Below, piece after piece: positions 34,161-40,875 of a stretch of DNA of 40,875 nt. The translations under genes and the position numbers were made by a program. Numbering within the stretch: position 1 is the first letter of the stretch; each line of letters begins with the position of its first letter. Under the pieces are notes generated by a model. The model ran no database searches. It had not been told where the DNA came from and saw only the letters and a program-made list of their open reading frames with translations. This DNA is from Spirogloea muscicola (taxonomy: Eukaryota; Streptophyta; Zygnematophyceae; Spirogloeales; Spirogloeaceae): NCBI GenBank assembly GCA_009602725.1, contig WELB01000203.1, positions 215,408 to 256,282 on the forward strand, in the 5' to 3' direction.

Positions 34161-34161
34161 N
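34161..34161. other. Single ambiguous base at gene/LTR boundary
   Basis: One N separates SPIKE1 coding sequence from AG followed by the TGTTAGA terminus of the LTR-like unit. A lone N exactly at a discontinuity could mark a contig join or an unresolved base at a true insertion site. Confidence 0.9.
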
Positions 34162-34163
34162 AG

Positions 34164-34529
34164 TGTTAGAATATAGGCATTAGCTCCTTTCGTTATTCTC
34201 CATACTATTTTAAGTGTCCCACTTAGGGAAGCACCTGTCGCTTCCAGAGGTGGCTTGCCCGGATCATCAGGGTGACACGTAGACAGATCACACGTGAGAG
34301 TATGTGCCTCACACCTGTGGACACATCAGCTTAACGGACACCTAGGGCCAGCTCTGCAGCAGGCCCCTGCCCGACTAGCTTAACGGACACCTCGGGCCGG
34401 CTCTGCAGCCGGCCCTCCTTGGGCCCCCGGTGGGCAGACCCGCCGGGACCCAGTGTGCCCATGTGATTCTGCATTCTTTCTATGTAGGCAAAAGGGGGTC
34501 GAGTGAGCTCAAGCTTGCTCACTCTAACA
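34164..34529 (+). mobile_element. LTR-like unit, 366 bp, TGTTAGA...TCTAACA
   Basis: It begins TGTTAGAATATAGG and ends CACTCTAACA, giving a 7-bp inverted terminus and the canonical TG...CA of LTRs. Inside is a 48-bp direct duplication (AGCTTAACGGACACCTnGGGCC, starting near 34329 and 34377). Its second copy holds the hairpin GGGCCGGCTCTGCAGCCGGCCC. No second LTR copy occurs in the window, and the sequence after it (GGAGCCACCGTCC) is not an obvious tRNA primer site. It could be a solo or 5' LTR. Confidence 0.65.
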
Positions 34530-34641
34530 GGAGCCACCGTCCTCCTTTTGCCCACCGCTCCTCCTTGCTTGCCAGCGCCCACGCCACCTGCCTTGAGCTG
34601 CTGCCGGCCTGCTTCCTGCCGGACCCTGCCGCCATCACCGC

Positions 34642-34851
34642 CATGGGCAAGAAGGCTGTCTTTGCCGTGGGCAAGAAGGCGAGGAAGGAGCGCGGCGCTC
34701 CATTCAAGAGCACCGCGTCCTCATCGCCTGAGCCTCAAGCTTCTTCACGGCCTGAGCCCCAACCGAGTGATGGTGAGACTCTGGGTCCTGGGCATTCAGT
34801 TAGTCCTAATACGGCACTAACGAATAGCCCAGCTCAACACCTACTGCCTTG
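34642..34851 (+). CDS. Short gag-like or leader ORF
   Basis: Starts MGKKAVFAVGKKARKERGA, with a lysine/arginine-rich start and Ser/Pro-rich remainder ending ...SPAQHLLP, 69 codons. It lies about 110 bp downstream of the LTR-like unit on the same strand, where a retrotransposon ORF would start. No zinc knuckle or capsid motif is visible. It may be a truncated gag or a chance ORF. Confidence 0.35.
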
Positions 34852-35346
34852 ACCCCCCCTCGCGGGGTGGGCTCTTAAGAGATCGGACGGCGGAGAGAGG
34901 CCATCTCTCGGCAAGTCCCTCAGTGGAGAAGGAACCTAGCGCCGCCGCCGCAGCCGCCGGCAAGGGTTGGCAGGGTTTGGCGCAGCGCAGGTTGAAGCTC
35001 CGGGCCAGGTTGGTCGGGGGGCCGAAGCGACGAGAGATCCTCCTGCGGGGGTGACGACGCAAGCGAGAGATAGGCGCGAGGTGCGAGTGTCTACTTGCGG
35101 AGAGATTGCCAGTGCTCTGGATCCAGATCCAGATCTAGGAGGGCGAGCGACGCGGCGGCAGCGGGAGCGGCGTATCGGGTGACCGGGGCTGGGACGCTGT
35201 ATGCCAACCCGGAGCGGCGCGCGCTTCTCGCTTTCGCCAACGGATCGGCAGCAGGTCGAGGCAGATCTGTCGCCGGAGTCGTCGGACGACGGTGCTGCGG
35301 CCAGCGAGTACTTTACTTTCGGAGAGATGTAGTTGATAGTGCAAGA
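34852..35346 (+). other. Probable retrotransposon internal sequence, unassigned
   Basis: GC-rich sequence between the leader ORF and the palindrome. A frame ending at the TAG near 35329-35331 reads RFSLSPTDRQQVEADLSPES then an acidic/aromatic end (EYFTFGEM). It looks coding but belongs to no family I recognise. A TCCAGATCCAGATC direct repeat is at 35120-35135. Confidence 0.35.
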
Positions 35347-35946
35347 AGCAAGCGGCGTTGGCAAGCTACTCGCCGTACTTCTTGCTCTTTGGCAGGCATC
35401 CTCTGTTGCCAGCTGCCATCCGACCGCAAGTGGAGCCAGTGGTGGACATGAACAGCCCAGGGCGCTGGGTGGCGATCTGCGAGGAGCGCGGGAGGCTCTT
35501 CCGCAGGGTCATGCCGATGGCGATGGGCAACCTGGCGGTGGCGCAGCATCGCGACAAGCTGCGTCACGCGCAGGTGCTGTCGGGCAAGTACCAGCCACGG
35601 GCGATGAAGTTCGAGAAGGGCGACACGTGTACGTGCAGCGCCAGCAGCGCAGCACCTTGGACGCGGGTGTCGCCCTTCTCGAACTTCATCGCCCGTGGCT
35701 GGTACTTGCCCGACCGCACCTGCGCGTGACGCAGCTTGTCGCGATGCTGCGCCACCGCCAGGTTGCCCATCGCCATCGGCATGACCCTGCGGAAGAGCCT
35801 CCCGCGCTCCTCGCAGATCGCCACCCAGCGCCCTGGGCTGTTCATGTCCACCACTGGCTCCACTTGCGGTCGGATGGCAGCTGGCAGCAGAGGATGCCTG
35901 CCAAAGAGCAAGAAGTACGGCGAGTAGCTTGCCAACGCCGCTTGCT
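35347..35946. repeat. Large palindrome, two ~280-bp arms and 40-bp spacer
   Basis: 35347-35626 and 35667-35946 are near-identical reverse complements, separated by 35627-35666. Both arms encode the same integrase C-terminal segment (FGRHPLLPAAIRPQVEPVVD ... LRHAQVLSGKYQPRAMKFEKGD), so the protein reads out on both strands. The spacer continues the plus-strand copy (VQRQQRSTLDAG). Confidence 0.92.
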
Positions 35947-37310
35947 TGCTCATCCGGTACCCCATCAGCAACCAGGGAAGGAAAAGATCCCAGTCCCTGG
36001 TGTCCTGCTCCAGACAGAACTTGCGCAGTCCCCTCTTCACTGTCTGGACCATCCACTCCGCCAGCCCATCCGCCTGCGGGTTGTTGCGCCAGGTTGTCCG
36101 GTGGTCGATGAGGGCCACCTCCAGTAGCTCATCGATGCTCCCCGGATTTCGATGCCTCCATCCGTCAGCACCTCCGCGCAGGCCCCAAAGCGGCACAACA
36201 CCCGATCCAAGAAGCAAGCCGCGAACAGCGCGCTGGACTTGTCTGGAATCGCCACCACTTCTACCCACTTGCTTGCATGTTCCACAATGATGAGAATGTA
36301 GCGTTGCCCACGCTTCGACAATGGCAGCTCGCCTGCAAGATCGAGACTCCACCTGTAGAAGAGTCCGTTGATGGGGAGTGGATGCAGCTCCATGCTGCGC
36401 ACCGTGAGGTTGGCTCGGACGCGGTCGCAGGCCTGGCACCGCGCCACCACCGCAGCCACATCCCTGGCCATCCCCTTCCACCAGTGCCCACACGCCACCA
36501 GGCTGTGGGTCCTCTTCACCCCAAACTGCCCGAGCAGCTCATGCTGCTGCAGCACCAACGGCGTCCGCTCCGCCGGCCGGGGCACGACTCTCTCCCCACC
36601 ATCCTTCTTCAACCTCAGCAGGTGACCCTCGCGCCACCGGTACCGTTGCGCCCGCTGCTGCACACGGTCCTTGCTCGCCTTGCTTCTCCCCAACGGATGT
36701 TCAGGCCGTTGAAGGTACTCCAGCACCTCCAGGTCACTCCAGACGTCCGGATCACCCCCAGCCGCCTGCTGGGAGGTCTCCCCTGGCACGAGCCTCGGAG
36801 TGGTGTATGTAGTCATTCTGCCTCCTGCCACGACACCGCCCTCCAGTGCAACATCGCTAATGGCAAAGCCTAGCAGCTGCGGCATGGCTCCACGGCGGCA
36901 GTACCACCTGGAGGTCTCTTCCATCACGGCGGCCAGGCTATGCGCTACCCCTGCGTTCTTCAATCGCCGGCTCCCGCTCCATGCTCCCGCTGCTCCCGAC
37001 GCTCCCGCTCCCACCGCGCCGCCACTCATTGGGGACGCCACGGTGATCGGACTGTGCCGCCACGCCAGAGATGACTTCATCCCGCATTGAACAGTTCCAT
37101 CGTCACATGCATGCGCCCCGGCGCCAGCAGAAGGAGTGGAATCGACCTGCAGGGGCCCCCGTCGGGAGCCCCTGAATTGTCCCTCCAGGCGGTCGGGGAA
37201 TCCGCCCCCCGCGCGGCCTTGAGCGCCTGGCTCCGTTCTGCATGGGCCGCCCCACCAGCACGAGTGCTTGGTGGCCGCCCCAGTGCCACTGCTGCCTTGC
37301 CCACAAATGC
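35667..37310 (-). pseudogene. Ty3/gypsy-type integrase region, frameshifted and inverted
   Basis: Retrotransposon integrase on the minus strand, opposite to the flanking LTR-like unit and 3' end. Going downstream it shows an HHCC zinc-binding region (HELLGQFGVKRTHS ... CQACDR, around 36530-36420), the catalytic core with the first Asp in YRWSLDLAGELPLSKRGQRY and the second in EVLTDGG, then after a frame change near 36130-36160 the glutamate in NPQADGLAEWMVQTVKRGL. The C-terminal part ends at the palindrome centre. The GG in place of the usual RG/NG after TD and the frameshift imply an inactive copy. Residues upstream (37300-36900) are low complexity and unassigned. No reverse transcriptase or RNase H is visible in the window. 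Confidence 0.8.
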
Positions 37311-37341
37311 CGACGCAGGCAGGAGTAGAATCGACCTGCAG
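37137..37341 (+). repeat. Short direct repeat GAATCGACCTGCAGG at a rearrangement joint
   Basis: GTGGAATCGACCTGCAGGG (37136-37154) and GTAGAATCGACCTGCAGGG (37323-37341) lie about 187 bp apart. The second abuts the start of the third integrase-tail copy (GTCATGCCGATGG). They may record the breakpoint microhomology of the inversion. Confidence 0.6.
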
Positions 37342-37810
37342 GGTCATGCCGATGGCGATGGGCAACCTGGCGGTGGCGCAGCATCGCGACAAGCTGCGTC
37401 ACGCGCAGGTGCTGTCGGGCAAGTACCAGCCACGGGCGATGAAGTTCGAGAAGGGCGACTACGTGTACGTGCAGCGCCAGCAGCGCAGCACCTTGGACGC
37501 GGGTGTCCGGCGGGTCGTCCTGCAAGTGAAGGCGGTGAGGCCCAGCGGCGTGCTGCTGCTGCAGGGCCGGTGCGGATCCACTGTCGCGGAGCACCAGCGC
37601 AACTGTGCGCCGTGCCATCTTCCCGACCTGGACTGCACTATCGACTACACCTTGGCGCAGCCGATGGAGGGGATGAAGTGTGGTGGCTTGAACACTGAGC
37701 CGCCCATGCTGCTATGCGACCGTTGCAACGAAGGGTGGCACACTGGCTGCCTGCAACCACCTCTTGCTGAGGTGCCGGCCGGGCAGTGGTTCTGTCCGCG
37801 CTGCGCATAG
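37342..37810 (+). pseudogene. Integrase C-terminal tail fused to a PHD finger
   Basis: Plus-strand frame, open from 37268 to the TAG at 37808-37810. The first part repeats the integrase tail of the palindrome (MPMAMGNLAVAQHRDKLRHA ... MKFEKGDYVYVQRQQRSTLD) and continues through a beta-rich segment (RRVVLQVKAVRPSGVLLLQG). It ends in a PHD finger with LLCDRCNEGWHTGCLQPPL and VPAGQWFCPRC. PHD fingers read histone tails, so this module may steer integration (inference). Seven of the eight Cys/His zinc ligands are evident (CGG, CDRC, H, C, CPRC). The first Cys, expected three residues before CGG, is not there. No start codon for the full protein lies in this copy; it is a 3' fragment. Confidence 0.8.
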
Positions 37811-38159
37811 CGCTGTTAGGATGCTTAACCCTCAGAGTAAGCAGCTGCCTCAGTCCAGGCAGCTGGGGGGGGGTGTGGTGACTCTTCTGCCACATTCTTT
37901 GCAGGTCTGCTCATCTGGTAGTGAGGTCATGCAGGGCAGGCTGCTGCTGGCCAAGCAGAGTCCTGGCCTGTAGGCGGAGCTTCAGGTGTGGCACTTCGAC
38001 GCATTGTGAGCGCAATACGGGCAGGCACGACAGCCTTCTACCGGCGAACTCCGTCAACCGGTACGTAAACCGGTGCTTTGACAAGACACACGTGATCTTG
38101 TTTTATCCCCATCCATTGTATTGACTGCATCTTTGTGAGCATTCTGTACTGACCTAAGA
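37811..38159 (+). other. Retrotransposon 3' flank, unassigned
   Basis: Four bases after the PHD stop codon the sequence TGTTAGGATGC resembles the first bases of the LTR-like unit, but similarity ends there. No polypurine tract is visible. The stretch has no ORF of note. Confidence 0.35.
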
Positions 38160-38278
38160 CCCTTCATTGGGCGAGAGACCGTTCGGTCCGAAGTCCCTTC
38201 ATTGGGCGTGATACTGTTCGGTCCGAAGTCCCTTCATTGGGCGTGAAATTGGTTCTGTCCGAATCCCGTAGTTGGGCG
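38160..38278 (+). repeat. 35-bp tandem repeat, four units
   Basis: Units start at 38160, 38195, 38230 and 38265, each opening CCCTTCATTGGGCG (CCCGTAGTTGGGCG in the last, partial unit), with GTTCGGTCCGAAGT in the second half. Spacing is exactly 35 bp. The unit core TTCATTGGGCG resembles the TCAATGGGCG of the hairpin modules, perhaps by chance. Confidence 0.9.
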
Positions 38279-38699
38279 TTGTCAAAGATTCCGTTACTAT
38301 TTTCGAAAACCGATACTGTCACTGATACTGTTACGGTGACGGCTGTTGGACATCAGTTTCGGATCCAGTCCTTGCATCGCTGTTGTTTACTTGGTGTTTC
38401 CGCTGCCTGTTTACTTGCAATTGGAAATCCTTCATCACAAGCTTCAATGACCTTCCCATTCCGATACTACACTATCCATCTTATCTCAAAGCAAGTAAAG
38501 TTCAATTTTCTCATTTTCTATTTCCTTTCACAATCTTGGCGTTGCCGGTCACGTGGACTCAAACTTCTCACCTGCAAATCACACACATCTATCCTATCGA
38601 CATTAACTGGCAACCGACACCATGTGGCACGACAGCCTTGGCTCATCGCTCAGTCAGTCGTTGTCACGACTGACTGCTTTGTTTCCAGCAGCACCTAAC

Positions 38700-39090
38700 G
38701 CTCGTCGGAGGAGGCGGGCTACGTAGTCCGCCAAGCGGCGGGCGCAAAGGAACAGAAATACTCGGACCACCCGGTGGGAGACGAGTTTGTTCCACTGGCA
38801 GTCGACGTGCACGGAGCCTTTGGCTCAAGATGGCTTGACTTGCTTCACCACCTTGCGCGGCGTGCAGCGGCCCGCGCCTCGGGCAGCAGGGCGAGCAGCC
38901 CGGCTTCACTGTCGCCGGTCCCTCGCTCAAGTCTTCCAAATGCGTTTGGCCATCTCGTCGCAGCGGTCCCTTGCATTCGCGGTTCACTTGCGCGCAGGCC
39001 GAGCTTTGGCGGCGGCCTCCGGCTTACGTCAGGGCGACGTCTTTCCGTCGGCTAGCTATTCAGACTATCTCCTGACTAGAGGTTACTGAG
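38700..39090 (+). pseudogene. Non-LTR retroelement ORF fragment, copy d (frameshifted)
   Basis: One frame reads SDHPVGDEFVPLAVDVHGA then FGSRWLDLLHHLARRAAARA (to about 38890). A second frame continues SLAQVFQMRLAISSQRSLAF and VHLRAGRALAAASG to SYSDYLLTRGY and a stop near 39088. The pattern resembles the C-terminal region after the reverse transcriptase in LINE-type proteins. The family assignment is by general resemblance. The frame break and missing 5' part make it a dead copy. Confidence 0.6.
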
Positions 39091-39159
39091 CGCGCTTTTC
39101 TCGCGTCCCCTGGCTGATGTCTTAGTCCTAGTCCTTCGCACTCCGGCTCCTTCAGACCT

Positions 39160-39270
39160 TGTCCATTCCTTTGGGCTGGCCTTTCCCAGCCACCAGTCAG
39201 TCTGGCCGCGCTTTCTTTCAAACCTGTCTATTCCTTATGGGCTGGCCCCTTACAACCATTGCCTTTGGAA
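39160..39270 (+). repeat. Hairpin module A pair downstream of copy d
   Basis: Two modules follow the ORF stop: TTCCTTTGGGCTGGCCTTTCCCAGCCACCAGTCAGTCTGGCCGCGC (39167-39211) and TTCCTTATGGGCTGGCCCCTTACAACCATTGCC (39230-39262). Their position matches the tail of copy e. 39270-39560 holds no recognised feature. Confidence 0.6.
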
Positions 39271-39569
39271 GAGCTGTTCTTGCTGACGTTGCCTCTCATG
39301 AACACCTAGGAGAAAAATGGGCTAGGGCAACAAGAAGCGTCTTACGAGACGGGATAATGTTACACCTGCTAAGCAGTGTGGTGAACAGCTTACCTGATTG
39401 CCACTGGCCAGACCTGGCAAGGTGGGTCCCACAAGAAAAATTGTCGTGTATTTGAAACAATTGAAGGCCAACATGGCCAAGTACAAAGGCAAGCACATCT
39501 AATGACGTAGCAGCTAGCATCTAGCAGCTTCTGGAGCTGCTAGAGGAGTGGGGCAGCAGTCTGGCTCTG

Positions 39570-40020
39570 GCCAGGAGAAAGGCTCGCCTATTGAGGATAG
39601 AAGAAGTGGTACTCCCAATGGGGGCAAGGGCTGCTAAAAGCCAGCCCTAAAGAAGGAACAAAGGGCTCTGGCCAGGGGACCCACTTTCAGGACCCTAGCC
39701 TCTCTGATTTGCGGCTGCTTAGCAGGGGTTACTGAGTGATTTGTAGGTGCTTTCTTTCTTTGTGTGCTTTGTTTTCTTAGCGCTTGTCCATTCCTTTTGG
39801 GCTGGCTTCTCCCAGCCACCAGTCAATTCGGCCGCGCTTTTCTCTTCCTCTGGCCCCCTTCTCGTACTATGTTCATTCTTTTCTGGGCTGGCTTTTCCAG
39901 CCCCTATCCTCAATGGGCGAGCCCTTCTTCTTCGCGCCATTCGGCTCTTCTTGACCTTGTCCATTCCTTTTGGGCTGGCTTATCTCAGCCACTAGTTAAT
40001 TCGGCCGCGCTTTTTCTTCG
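39570..40020 (+). mobile_element. Retroelement tail copy e with modules A, B, A
   Basis: A reverse-complement hairpin module (39575-39655) is followed by the ORF end (39697-39738, reading SLSDLRLLSRGY then stop). After a T-rich spacer with CTTAGCGCTTGTCC come module A (39787-39840), module B (39870-39935, GGGCTGGCTTTTCCAGCCCC then TCAATGGGCGAGC) and a second module A (39960-40012). This copy best shows the native order of ORF end, spacer and hairpin tail. Confidence 0.6.
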
Positions 40021-40049
40021 GCAGCAGTGGCAGGAAAGAAGAAGAAAGG

Positions 40050-40830
40050 GCTCGCCCGTCGTGTCGACCTGGTGGCCACCCCCCCAGCTGGTGGGCCACG
40101 CCTCCTCCTGGCCCCTCTGAACCTTTGTGAATTCTTTTTGGGCTGGCTTTTCGCAGCCCTTGCCCCCATTGGTGACGTGGTGACTACCGACGCATTCGAC
40201 CGCTCCCACCCAGCTGCTGACACGGGGGTATTGAGGGCGCCTGTCTGCCGAGCCTTTGGCTCCGTCATGAACACCTGTATGCATCTGGCTGTCATTTCAC
40301 AGCCGATTCTTTCATATGAGCAGCCGCTTTCGTCCACCCAGCCCAGTGTGCCACCAAGGCTGGGTTCGCGGTCGCCTGCGCCGCTCGGGCAAAAGAACTG
40401 AAGTACGCTGACAATCCGCCGGCCGACGAGTTCTTCCCGCTGGCTATCGACGCACACGGGGCTTTGGGTGCATTGAACATTGTCCATTCTTTTTGGGTTG
40501 GCTTTGCCAGCCCCTCTTCTCAATGGGCGAGCACCTTCTTCTTTGGGGGAGAGAAGGCGCGCGGGGCGCATGAATTTGGGTGCTCGGTGGCTCGAACTGC
40601 TCCACCAGCTTGCCCGTCACGCCGTCGCTCGCCGCTTCCATGGAGAGCCGGTGGACTGTCCTGCAGCCGGGTCGCTCGCCCAGGTGTATCGCATGCGCCT
40701 GGCCGTCTCGCTGCAGAGGTCAATGGCCCGTGCGCTGCACCTGCGTGCCGGCCGAGTCCTCGCTGCTGCCTCTGGCTCTGGCCAGGGGACGTCCTCCCAG
40801 GAAAATAGCCTCTCAGACCTGCGACTTCTC
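40050..40830 (+). pseudogene. Non-LTR retroelement ORF fragment, copy f, with two module insertions
   Basis: Coding-like sequence carries module C (40118-40172). It continues through DVVTTDAFDRSHPAADTGVL and then KYADNPPADEFFPLAIDAHG (to 40460), where a 103-bp module B insert interrupts it. After the insert the ORF resumes (ARWLELLHQLARHAVARR, then MRLAVSLQRSMARALHLRAG, SLSDLRLL). It is collinear with copy d at 38750-39080. The upstream part (40190-40370) is not recognised. Confidence 0.6.
40463..40583 (+). mobile_element. 103-bp hairpin module with 9-bp target-site duplication
   Basis: TTTGGGTGC occurs at 40463-40471 and again at 40575-40583. The 103 bases between (40472-40574) interrupt a coding sequence that is continuous in the homologous copy at about 38818. 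The insert opens ATTGAACATTGTCC, carries the imperfect stem TGGGTTGGCTTTGCCAGCCCC and TTCTCAATGGGCGAGC, and ends GCGCGCGGGGCGCATGAA. No terminal inverted repeat, poly(A) or GT-AG boundary is seen. Confidence 0.75.
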
Positions 40831-40841
40831 TTTCTGGGAAG

Positions 40842-40875
40842 CTCCTCCCGTTGGCCCCCCCCCCGTTGGCCCCCC
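40842..40875 (+). repeat. CGTTGGCCCCCC repeat at window end
   Basis: The window ends in C-homopolymers separated by CGTTGG (CCCGTTGGCCCCCCCCCCGTTGGCCCCCC). It is probably a low-complexity contig edge. Confidence 0.7.

Noticed and set aside
33038-34169. Long plus-strand ORFs rich in Ala, Arg and Gly
   Set aside because: Antisense to the GC-rich SPIKE1 exons, whose minus-strand frame continues into clear SPIKE1 homology.
35313-36127. Nearly identical 247- and 264-codon proteins on opposite strands
   Set aside because: They are two readings of the palindrome in a non-integrase frame; the integrase frame explains both.
37323-37345. TCGACCTGCAGG resembling a cloning-vector polylinker
   Set aside because: Only 12 bases match and the neighbours (GAATCGAC, GGTCATG) do not follow a vector; the same words occur again at 37141. 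Kept only as possible breakpoint microhomology.
37811-37830. TGTTAGGATGC as the start of a 3' LTR
   Set aside because: Only six to eight bases match the 34164 unit; no further similarity and no polypurine tract.
38160-38278. CRISPR-like direct repeats
   Set aside because: Contiguous tandem units without unique spacers, in a eukaryotic genome.

Overview
The window is nuclear DNA from a eukaryote of the green lineage. Its genes are split into many GT-AG introns, and the exon joins hold phase throughout. The products are closest to land-plant forms: a TEBICHI-type helicase-polymerase, a PIN auxin carrier with an NPNXY-type motif, and a SPIKE1-type DOCK exchange factor. PIN and SPIKE1 together suggest a streptophyte (charophyte) alga. 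I cannot name the species.

Layout. 1-3.8 kb is a repeat zone with a GC-rich stretch that probably holds the promoter of the first gene. 3.8-15.4 kb (+) is a complete 27-exon DNA polymerase theta gene (POLQ/TEBICHI), about 2,174 codons, with one in-frame TAG in exon 2. 15.4-17.0 kb is a spacer with decayed repeats. 17.0-20.9 kb (+) is a PIN-type auxin efflux carrier of 9 exons and 450 aa. 22.0-24.0 kb (-) is RPP0, the 60S stalk protein P0, 4 exons and 321 aa. 24.5-26.7 kb (+) is LTV1, a 40S assembly factor, with its N-terminus lost in or before a 166-base run of N. RPP0 and LTV1 are head to head and may share a promoter. 27.4-34.2 kb (-) is the C-terminal part of a SPIKE1/DOCK gene. It is cut off at a lone N (34161), right where a putative LTR begins.

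34.2-37.8 kb is a scrambled LTR retrotransposon. It has a 366-bp LTR-like unit, a short gag-like ORF, a frameshifted Ty3/gypsy-type integrase on the minus strand, and a plus-strand 3' end in which the integrase tail runs into a PHD finger. A palindrome with arms of about 280 bp and a third copy of the same sequence mark the rearrangement. 37.8-40.9 kb holds a 35-bp tandem repeat and several 5'-truncated copies of what looks like a non-LTR retroelement.

The same retroelement family occupies 0.7-3.4 kb. Its members carry short hairpin modules (GGGCTGG-loop-CCAGCCC followed by TCAATGGGCGAGC). One 103-bp module sits inside an ORF fragment, flanked by a perfect 9-bp duplication, so the modules appear to move independently. 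The best candidates for undescribed biology are this hairpin-module family and the integrase-PHD fusion. The host genes are housekeeping or developmental genes (DNA end joining, auxin transport, ribosome synthesis, Rho-GTPase signalling) and do not form one pathway, apart from the RPP0/LTV1 pair.
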